Origin: Unio delphinus
Lineage: Eukaryota > Mollusca > Bivalvia > Unionida > Unionidae
Reading direction: 5' to 3'
NCBI GenBank assembly: GCA_029339505.1
Contig: JAQISU010000033.1
Span: 3,795,001 to 3,859,000, forward strand
DNA length: 64,000 nucleotides
Shown: piece after piece, positions 1-64,000 of the stretch
Layout of the letters: each line of letters starts with the position of its first letter
Numbering within the stretch: the stretch's first letter is position 1
Translations under genes and position numbers: made by a program
Notes under the pieces: model-generated
Databases searched by the model: none
What the model was told of the DNA's origin: nothing
Seen by the model: the letters and a program-made list of their open reading frames with translations, nothing else

Positions 1-153
1 GGACTATGTTACACCCCAGGGACAGTCATTCGGCTTGTGCCTAAAATCACTACTAACGAACCCAGCATGGTTCAAATTCACTAACACTCCTCTCTGTGAT
101 GTTTTCTCCTACTAACTGGCTAACTATTTCTGGCTAGCAACTCCAAATTTATT

Positions 154-211
<58 letters not shown>

Positions 212-2699
212 TTTCATGATTATTGTCATTAAAGTAAGGTTCAAAATCTCATTCTTTTACAAACATTGTAAAATATCCTTTTATCTCAACAATTATATTT
301 TGTTTTTCCTATTTTTGTACGATATTCCTTACTGGAAGCTATCTTAAGTCATACGTTTACATCCCACCTCAACATTAAATAAGCTGAATTTTTATGCAGA
401 TGTCGACATTGTCGATCTGCTGTTAAAGTCATGGAAATATTTATATAAAACGACAAAAAACGAAGAATTTATCATAAATACCGACTTTAGAAATGAAAGA
501 AAAATGAAATAGATTTTTAATGGATAAATATATAAAGTGATTATACTAGTACTGAACTACAGCAGGAAATCAGAAAAGATAAGAAGATATTAATTACAGT
601 GAAGGAAAATAATGGCTGACTACACACTCGACCGTTTTTGTAGCAAAGGAAGCGAGAAAAGGGTTTATTGCACTCACGCAGACGACCAATTTCAGTCAGA
701 TTTCAATTTTACAAGATAAATAATAACGGACATAAACACAATTTGACAATAAATAATATAATCTATCATATACATTGGAATGGGATATGAAAATTACACA
801 CGTTGGTCAGAACTTGCGACCAGTAACGATTTGTTTATTTGCTGTAATTGCAGTACCATCACAGCTTCTCGATTTATTCAAAATATCCATTAGTACTTGA
901 AAGGCTAAGTCCGCAAGAATGCGATTTATCAGAATGGCACAAATAGATGAAAAACAACGTACAAAACCGTTTGGACCCAAATTACTGTGCACGTTATCGA
1001 ACAATAAAGATACCTTATCCGCTATCGTACATGTGTATTATTGTCAACTTAGGTTTGAAATGGAAAAATTACATCAGCCGATACTGTTTGAATGTTGGTT
1101 GAAATTTAATATCGAATTTAACACCGTTCTGAGACAAAAGGCAATTAATAAGTTTTTCAAACTCGCTGATTCCATGTTTTGGTAAACATATGAAGAACCA
1201 TGCAAGAGAGCTTAGGTAAAAATATACCCTGATGAAAATAAGGTTTGCAAATACCAGAGAGATCGTTCATTTACAAGGAGAACAATTTCGGATAAAGCCA
1301 TGCCTTTAGTCACTGTCAGGAACAAGAAAGTCAAATTAACCGAACGCAATTAAAGAGGATTTGATATAAATAGTTATGAAAGTGGTTCATGCATGATTTT
1401 TTTTTTTACGATAAACGCAAATAATTATTATGATATAAAACAAGGCTCTTAATTACAATTACACATTTCTTATTTATTATTAATGAGATAGCTTATTCAA
1501 CATCATTAAAGAAACATTAAGGTTGATGACGCAAGTAATTATAAGAAAGGTAAGATATTACAGTCGATCCCGAATTGAATAGGAATATTCCCGGCCTTTT
1601 ATAGATGAATGATGTGGTCCTATAATTATGTACTCTTTTTCTAGAATTTGACAAAGAACAAAGGAAGACATGTACCTGGATAATAAAAAGTGTGATCAAA
1701 AAGAATATCAAATCCCGTCTGTACAGGGACCATCATAAAGTTTGCGTTATTACGGTAAAAAGGTTGCTTTACGACAAAAATAAATATTTAATAAACGATA
1801 TAAACACATTCCCTATGGTTTCTCTGCCACATTGTAATCTGAGAGATATTATAAATTTATTAAAGTTTATTTCTTTTGTTTTGCTTTAGCTCTCATACGT
1901 TATCTTGTCTCATAATTTAGAGCAGCATTTTTCTTTTCCTTGAGCACATTTGCCATTAACTTCTTATCTTTAGAACACAAGACCAAGAAAGGTAGCTAGC
2001 ATATGACAGAACTGTATGTTTTCAATCTCTTCCTTAATGACTACATGTAAAGGTCTGATTAGTTGAATTCCTCTTTGCATTATTAAGTTAGAACAAAGGT
2101 CTTTCAGAAACAGAGGAATAGTGTCCTGAAAAAAAATATAATCAAATGTCCAATATTTCATTAGCGTATATCACTGTGTAACATACACTGCAAAATTTAT
2201 TTCTGAACTTATTACCCATTGTATATATATATGCTATATTCTGCTTTTTCTCATGAAACTGGTACTCTGGCATTCAAAAAGTACCGTGCACACAAGCATT
2301 AATTTCATTTTTATCTTCAAACTCATTTTTTTGTATTAAATCTGCCCTTTATATTATCCATTGCATGATTATTTCTGCACATTGTTTAATACAGTTCTAA
2401 AAAATGTACTGCAAGAGTCTTGTTTGTCTTTTTGAGTTGTAACTATATATTTTCCCTTGTAAACAATCAAATTTCAAATCAATTCTTTATTCATCGTTTT
2501 TATTATTATTGTGTCTCATTCGTCAATAATGTCATTTGCACACTAATATTATTAATTAGTTTCTAGGTCAAATCTAATTTTATGTAACTGTTTGTCATTG
2601 TTCTTTATTAGCAGGTAGCGTGCTATAACGATAATTGAAATATAGCATCTATTACCTTTATAATCATATCATTTTGATCCGTAACAAAGAGATCAAACC
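1..2699. other. Upstream sequence without a recognised gene
   Basis: AT-rich DNA 5' of exon 1. It has an (AT)n tract at 157-207. An open frame at 919-1185 (+) ends VLRQKAINKFFKLADSMFW; it matches nothing I know and overlaps an antisense ORF. I see no convincing TATA box close to 2700. Confidence 0.5.
157..207. repeat. (AT)n microsatellite
   Basis: About 25 uninterrupted AT units. Confidence 0.95.
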
Positions 2700-55953
<53,254 letters not shown>

Positions 55954-56060
55954 AGTCCCTGAAACGAGCACCACGTATTGTATTTCTATAGATTGATTTT
56001 TGAGGACTGTATTCAAGCACTGTACTCACTGATACTAAATAAAGAAGTATTGTATTTCAT
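55954..56060 (+). promoter_or_regulatory. 3' UTR with polyadenylation signal
   Basis: AATAAA lies at 56038-56043, 85 bases after the stop. Cleavage is expected within the next 15-30 bases, about 56055-56070. This closes the EGF gene. Confidence 0.75.
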
Positions 56061-56070
56061 ATCTTTGTAA

Positions 56071-58514
56071 ATTATTCATTGTAAATTTGTAACCGCCATG
56101 ATGACAACTCATTGTTTTGCCTTTTGACAAATTTTAAACTTAATAATTTACACTTAATAATGCAACAACAGAGTAGCGCTCTCCTTGGATAAACTGCAAT
56201 GAATCGAGTTTTGGAATCATTACGTACTTTTAACTCGGTGAACATGATGTAGTACAAGCAATATTGATAGACATCCAATAGAGTGACATTATCATATTAG
56301 ATAACTTCACACGATGACTTGTAATCACTCTAAGACAGTTTCTGTTTTTGAGAAGTCATATGAAAGTCTTTGGTGAAGAAATGCGACTGAGAGAATTGTA
56401 GAGTATACAAGTTTGGCTGGATCGCATTATCATTATAACGTATTCTTTGTATTTTTTTTTCTCAGTAAGTTTTTATCTTCAGTAGTATGGAAATAGAAGG
56501 TTTGGAATTCATTACTGTCTAGGTCATGACCTAGTATCCTAGCTCCACCCCACCCCCCGACTTTGTCCTCATATTATGCACTTGTATTCCACGAGTGCTT
56601 CTGCAAGAAGAACATAGTGTGGGGTAGAAGACTTCAACATTGATCAGTATTCAACAAAATTGGTATTATCATACTATTACGTCACGGATCACGGCCATGA
56701 TAAGCCTATACATGATTTGTATCAATGCTCGAGTTGACGCGGTTTGTGGACATGAATGTGGAATTGTATCACAAACCCAGTCTTTGAATATGAGTATAGT
56801 TTTATTGCACACCCATCAGTATTTGCAGTGGTGGCAGAATAACAAATATTTGCACACAGACTCTGTATTTCTTAGTATAGTGGGCATGGCTCCTGTGTAA
56901 GGATATGCTACATTCTGTTTTTTGCATGACAATCAATTATTATATGCTAAATAGATTTAATCAAGAAATGTAATATCTTAACGTGCCAATATCTAAAGCG
57001 AAAGTATATAATTCTTGTTCATGTACGAGAACTAGCCAAAATGGATACTCACCAGTCTAATAGCTACTCAAATAATTGACTGGTGGAAGTGATAGCAAAT
57101 ATTTGAGAAACCTAAAATTATTATTCCAAGACTATGAATGTTTACCCGTAAATGAATACATGGACAGATATGTATATTATATCCATCGAATAGTAATTAA
57201 AAATGACGTAGCTTTCACATTGGCTTAATATAGGGGAATGCACGAGCATTTTTCTCATGAGTCTAATAATATCGAGTATGAATTGTTTCACTGTTTGAGA
57301 AGTGCTTGGGGTGGCCGAGTTAGATAATGTGTTCTGCTGCTGAACATAATATTACCGGTCCGAGTCAAAATGACGGGAAATAACATATTTGTTTTAATAG
57401 AGGAGACGTTGATCCTTGAGTATGCTAAATATGACAAATAAAACTTCATCTGATGATGTAAGGTCGATCTCAAAGGAAAGTATGAGACACGTATAGATCA
57501 TTGAGACGTATTTGACTTGAACAACCTCTGAGCTCTTGTATATTCTTTAGCACACTAGAAACTATCTAGGACTGCATTCAAACCTCCGTAACTGACATGT
57601 TTTGTAAACGTTAACAGCTTAGAATTGGCAGCGTGACTATAATCTGAAAGATTCCAATTCACAAGCACAAGTCCCCTTTTATACTAAACAATTACTGAAT
57701 TACTTACACACACACCCATATAGTATTTTTAAATGATTTATGAACGTATATAATGCTAGCATCATTCTACCAAACTAATGACGTAGTTCTAACGTTACGG
57801 ACAAGATTACGTCACTATAAAAGAAGTTGTATAATTTCTCAAATACGTATTATGAGTTTATGATTAATTAACTGACTTACGAATTATCTTTGAAAACTCA
57901 ACGGCGTAATGTTTGCGCCGAATATAATAAAAAGCGTACAAATTATTGTTTGATATTGTTCGAGGAAACTTCAAACTGTCGACGTCAATCGAGTCGCCAT
58001 TAGGTGGCTTTATCAACCGAGACAGTGAATACGTTACTAGAGTTAATGAATATAGCAATAATATATCATCACAATTAGAAATATACTTAAAGTATGAATA
58101 TAACTGCACCCAAAAGGGAGAGATTTAATGCACACCTTTCCGACTCCAGAGAAAACCCAATGCTGAGATGTACTAACAATACAAAACCTTTAGAATTATT
58201 GGATTTGACGCCGCTAACAGCAGTATAAGTATTGGTGCTGTCCAATAGTAATAGAGCATTTGAGCGCATCTGGATGTGTTCGACCATGTTTTAAAGTGGA
58301 ATTGGAATAGAGTCGTGTAATTCGCGGTGGTGCCATGCGGATTTATTCCTGAAGATTATTACGTTTGCAGGCACACACAAAAATCGCCGAACCCATGATT
58401 GTAGACACACCTTACCTGTTGAGTAAACAGACACAGAGGTCACTGAAGAAATAGCCAGGATTAAAGAGATTTCAGTGTCTGCTAAAGTAAAATCAATAAC
58501 AGTAACTTTCTCAA
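56071..58514. other. Intergenic sequence after the EGF gene
   Basis: No gene is recognised. A tRNA-like fragment at 57308-57366 has an A box (tggccgagttag) and a B-box-like ggtccgagtca. It is probably a SINE head or tRNA relic, since the 3' part does not fold into a convincing acceptor stem by eye. Confidence 0.45.
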
Positions 58515-58736
58515 TTAGACAATAATATCCTTAAACGAATCCTTGGTCAAGCTTTCTCTGATGAAAATAACTGGAACTATTCATGTGTCGTTGACCCAAA
58601 TGACTGTAGTCATCTCAATGCAACCGAATTGAAGAACACATGGGTAGCATTGAATACGCAATTTAGAGGTTCTTTTTACTTTCTAGGACGTGTACCACCG
58701 CTTAAACTGGTTGTTTATTTAACCAGAGTAAGCTGA
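58515..58736 (+). other. Unidentified 73-codon open frame without ATG start
   Basis: Open from 58515 to TGA at 58734. It contains ILKRILGQAFSDENNWNYSC and LNATELKNTWVALNTQF. The composition is protein-like. It may be a relic of the neighbouring retroelement or a chance frame. Confidence 0.2.
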
Positions 58737-59279
58737 CGACTGCAGGTTTATTCAACGCTGCCGTTGCATGCACTTGAGTGCTCTTCAATACCACAAGCAC
58801 TTGTTTATTTTACCTTGTCACTTAGAAAGCACGCTTAATAGTATAAAACATCTATGTTGATATCTACCGACGTGCGGACTCAGTAATCGAACACCACGTC
58901 GATGTGGATTTGACCAGATTTACCATCAAATACAAATTTACAGTGTTTATGAACCGGGTTGATGTGAGTTATTTTGCAAAACCAAACTGGAAAACTGCAA
59001 ACATTGGACATAATAATATTACAAAGCATGTCAAAAAGAGCCTCGACGAAATTAACGTTTCCGGGGGGAAATCAGAGACTGGTGTCTCGGTTGCGTCTAT
59101 GAAAGATTATACTGAACAGATCGCAAAGGTACTTTTACCATCATGCGTAGTAACTTCATTACACCAAAGATAATATAACAACTAGGTCCGAATTGTTTTT
59201 GCTAACGTGAATAGTTTTTATAAACATAAATCTCACATCTTAGCTGTATCAGAATATGCATCGTATATATTTCTCATAT

Positions 59280-60440
59280 CCGGTTAATATAAAGGCAAGG
59301 ATTAAATTAACATTAACAATCTTACTGGATTTCGCCAATTCGTCTTGTGCCAAAACAAGATAATTCTTTCCGCCTGAACACCGACTATAAACAAATGAAT
59401 ATTCTGATCAAAACATATTCATTTCCATTGCCAAGAATGGATGACTACATTGACAAAATTTTGAATGCAACACGTGTCACTAAATCTGATCTTTTAAATG
59501 GATTCTGACAAATTCCACTGACGGAAGGCAAAGGAAATGTCGGTATTCGTAACTTCAGATGGACTTTATCAATATAAAGTGATGCCGTTTGGGATGAAAA
59601 AGTTCACCTTGTACCTTTCAGCGTTTAATGGACATAATTACAACTGGTCTAGATAATCGATGTCATCATACACAATGACCCCCTAGTAAACTCACTTGGA
59701 GACGATTCCGAAATCAGACTCAATGATGCAAATTTGATATTTAATTTATGCAAAAGTGAGTTTTGCTGTGCTTGTATGACATTTATATGACATATTGTGG
59801 GGCATGCACAAAGTAAACGTATGGAAGTTAAGACAAACGATATCTAGACGTTCATTGTGCCATCAGTAAAAAGTAACTAATGCGATGTTTACGCATGGTT
59901 AGATATTACTGGAAATTCTGCTTAAATTTTTATATAATTGCTGAACAACTGTTAAGTTGTAAAGTAAGAAAACCAAGTTTCACTGCTCTGAAACATGTCA
60001 AAAGGCATTTTATAAGTTAAAGGTTATACTTAAGAGTGCACCAGTTCTTTAGAACTCAAATTTCAGACAATCATTTTAAATGGATATTGATGCAAGTGAT
60101 GTTGGGGTTGGTGGAGCATTGATTCAAGAAGACACAAGTGGCGCAGAACATCAAGTATGCTGCTTTTCTTTACCCCCAACCCCCAAACCAAAACGTTAAA
60201 GAAGCACAAGGGATAGTATCCCACAATCGAGAAGGAATATGTGACTTTGATACTGGCTTTGCAGCACCTGAAAGTTTAAACTAGTTCCTTCTCTGATTAT
60301 TGTATTCAGTGATCATAACCTCTTACTTTCATTGGTAAGATCAAAACAAAAATCAAGGAAAAGGTTTGATGGTACAGCAATACATTATTGACATCAGGCA
60401 TACCAATTATTCTGATTGCAGATGCACTTTCACGGGTAAA
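59280..60440 (+). pseudogene. Ty3/Gypsy-type LTR retrotransposon pol fossil
   Basis: Degraded reverse transcriptase at 59335-59620 (SPIRLVPKQDNSFRLNTDY, TKSDLLNGF, MPFGMKK). It continues into the connection region (KKTKFHCSETCQKAFYKLK near 59980-60020), RNase H (MDIDASDVGVGGALIQEDT at 60080-60135) and an ADALSR-like end near 60420. Stops and frameshifts occur throughout. No LTRs or integrase were identified. It is inactive. Confidence 0.85.
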
Positions 60441-60477
60441 GAAGTATTAGTTTGCCTAATGAATTTTAAGTGTCGTT

Positions 60478-60480
<3 letters not shown>

Positions 60481-60557
<77 letters not shown>
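60481..60557. repeat. (GA)n microsatellite
   Basis: About 38 units, directly after the Gypsy fossil. Confidence 0.97.
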
Positions 60558-60560
<3 letters not shown>

Positions 60561-60700
60561 ACACATATATACATGAATTTTTACTCATTAATCATTCATT
60601 TGTGTCGTATAAAAATAATGATATAAAGTATTAATAATCCCGGGTTTCTAAATGAACTAATTATGGTACACAATGTAATTGCAGTCCTGTCTACTTTCTG

Positions 60701-60701
<1 letters not shown>

Positions 60702-60778
<77 letters not shown>
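60702..60778. repeat. (AT)n microsatellite
   Basis: About 38 units bordering the 5' end of the LINE fossil. Confidence 0.97.
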
Positions 60779-62045
<1,267 letters not shown>

Positions 62046-62075
62046 GCATGACGCAGTTAATAGTTGTAGATGTTG

Positions 62076-62285
<210 letters not shown>

Positions 62286-62349
62286 TTCTGTTTAAAATAA
62301 TGTTTTTTTAATGTAAAGGTATGGACTTTGTAGTCTGAAATAAAGAATT

Positions 62350-62656
<307 letters not shown>

Positions 62657-62737
<81 letters not shown>

Positions 62738-62738
62738 G
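62657..62738. repeat. (AG)n microsatellite
   Basis: About 40 units with one GGG interruption near 62727. Confidence 0.97.
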
Positions 62739-63079
62739 CCCACGAATTATATAAGCTGTTGATATAACATACACTGACTCATTTTGGATTGATAATGATA
62801 TTTCATTTACACATACTGTTTTCAATGCTCACATATACGTTTTAAGTCACGCGCACATCAATGCTATGTCAGAATAACGTGATTCTGATATGAAGTTATG
62901 AGATTCATTATCATGCATCCAAACATTAAAAAAAATTAGTTTTTAGTATGAATGAAAATTCCAATAAAATTGTGCACTACAAACTTTACGAAGTCATGCG
63001 GACCGCAAGATATTTACATTCACGTTATGTTTTCGATTCTATTGTTCTTGAATATCTTGAACAGTTAGAATGTATCGAT

Positions 63080-63080
<1 letters not shown>

Positions 63081-63147
<67 letters not shown>
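63081..63147. repeat. (GA)n microsatellite
   Basis: About 33 units. Confidence 0.97.
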
Positions 63148-63151
<4 letters not shown>

Positions 63152-63479
63152 CTTCTTTTTTTTCCAACATGAAAATAATACCAAAACATTCCTAGTTGAC
63201 AATATCTTGACAAAAGATTTTATAGCAATTCGTGAAGTATTTAACAATCATCACGTCCTGCATAGCTCACGTATTTTGCCGTCACTGTGTTAGCGCTGTG
63301 ACGTTATCTAGGTCATTCATAAAAGTCCTTATCTTGGAAGTTATATTGCGATTACCTCTGCGTCTCTTTCCAAGTGTCTTAGTTATTTGAATCGCATCAG
63401 AAATAGACGACAATGTTCAGATTGGCCATTCAGGTCGTGTGATTAATCTGCGTACGGATTCAATGATTTAGCCGCTGTT

Positions 63480-63602
63480 TATAGAGGCCGAACGTTCACT
63501 TCCGGGGCAATCGAGGAGGTTACAAGTGGCAGCTTTGGGTAACACTAACAGTAAACGATCGCGATCCTTTGTGAAAGATAGGTTCAGACGATATCATCGA
63601 AG
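63480..63602 (+). promoter_or_regulatory. Candidate promoter and 5' UTR of the downstream gene
   Basis: Relatively GC-rich with several CpGs. It contains acttccgg (reverse of the CCGGAAGT ETS/GABP core) about 105 bases before the ATG at 63603. There is no TATA box at a fitting distance. Inferred from position and composition only. Confidence 0.35.
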
Positions 63603-63670
63603 ATGGCGAACTCAATACCCCTCGGAATACGGATACTACCTAAACAAAACTGTATAAGCAGAGATTCAGC
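63603..63670 (+). CDS. Probable first coding exon of a second, downstream gene
   Basis: The ATG at 63603 has a strong context (gaagATGG). It encodes MANSIPLGIRILPKQNC and ISRDS plus two bases, ending at a consensus donor agc|gtaagt (phase 2). The preceding 130 bases are less AT-rich than their surroundings and carry an ETS-type site (cacttccggg near 63496), as in housekeeping promoters. I do not recognise the protein from 22 residues. The rest would lie beyond the window. Confidence 0.5.
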
Positions 63671-63914
63671 GTAAGTTTCATTTATGTATTTATGTGTGGC
63701 TATGGAATTGCAATGATGTGAATTGATGAATCAAATCATGTGATACACAGTAGGGCAAGACTAAATTAGAAAGTAATCTATCACAATCAGCTACCGATAT
63801 ATTTTTAAGCGTTTCATTCCATTGCTTCTTTATTTCTTTTATTATTATTTTTTATATAAAAATCCATATGCGCCTTAGAAATGCATTAAAATGTTGACTG
63901 CCGTGTGGCAAAAC

Positions 63915-63916
<2 letters not shown>

Positions 63917-64000
<84 letters not shown>
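63917..64000. repeat. (AT)n microsatellite running off the window
   Basis: At least 42 units to the end of the window. Confidence 0.97.

Noticed and set aside
919..1185. 88-codon plus-strand ORF as a gene
   Set aside because: No recognisable domain, overlapping antisense ORF, no clear promoter or splice context.
57308..57366. tRNA gene
   Set aside because: A- and B-box-like motifs are present, but a full cloverleaf with acceptor stem is not evident; more likely a SINE head or tRNA relic.

Overview
The window is AT-rich eukaryotic DNA with long microsatellites, tandem arrays and degraded transposons. One split gene runs almost the whole length of the plus strand. tRNA-derived SINEs, a CR1-like LINE, Ty3/Gypsy and mariner fossils, hAT-like MITEs and expanded (AT)n/(CT)n/(TATG)n tracts suggest an invertebrate, most likely a mollusc. 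That is an inference; nothing here fixes the species.

The main gene lies between about 2.7 and 56.06 kb. I reconstruct 16 coding exons by hand, and every splice phase agrees (0, 2, then 1-1 throughout except one 2-phase junction). The spliced frame is 3612 nt (1203 residues) from an ATG in a good context at 2700 to a TGA at 55951-55953, with AATAAA at 56038. The predicted product is a secreted, cysteine-rich modular protein. In order it has: a signal peptide; a short linker; a fibrillin/LTBP-like four-cysteine segment (GPNVC...CC.GW...C); an EGF and a calcium-binding EGF; a large exon with short C-x4-C pairs (one encloses an RGD) and a Thr/Lys/Pro-rich stretch; about 19 copies of a very regular two-cysteine module (C-x14-C, usually starting CPxG); and three EGF plus cbEGF pairs, each domain on its own exon. 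I do not recognise the C-x14-C module as a named domain. It is the best candidate here for something undescribed.

Layout: 0-2.7 kb, upstream sequence without a recognised gene; 2.7-4.06 kb, exons 1-2; 4.06-12.05 kb, a long intron with unidentified coding fossils on both strands, a 36-copy 25-bp array that lies between fossil pieces, and a 541-bp direct duplication; 12.05-21.4 kb, exons 3-10 (the C-x14-C block), with a 40-bp array in intron 7; 21.4-26.0 kb, an intron with a deleted LINE; 26.0-34.1 kb, exons 11-14 with inverted elements, SINEs and AT tracts; 34.1-47.7 kb, a long intron with MITEs, a mariner fossil, SINEs and compound microsatellites; 47.7 kb, exon 15; 48.8 kb, a possible alternative last exon; 49.9-53.6 kb, 33-36-bp and 44-bp arrays; 55.8-56.06 kb, the last exon and poly(A) signal; 56.1-63.4 kb, intergenic sequence with a Ty3/Gypsy pol fossil and a LINE reverse transcriptase broken by microsatellites; 63.5-63.7 kb, the probable first exon of a second plus-strand gene.

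All gene structure is hand-inferred from reading frames, splice consensus and phase, without transcript evidence. Additional small or alternative exons could have been missed.
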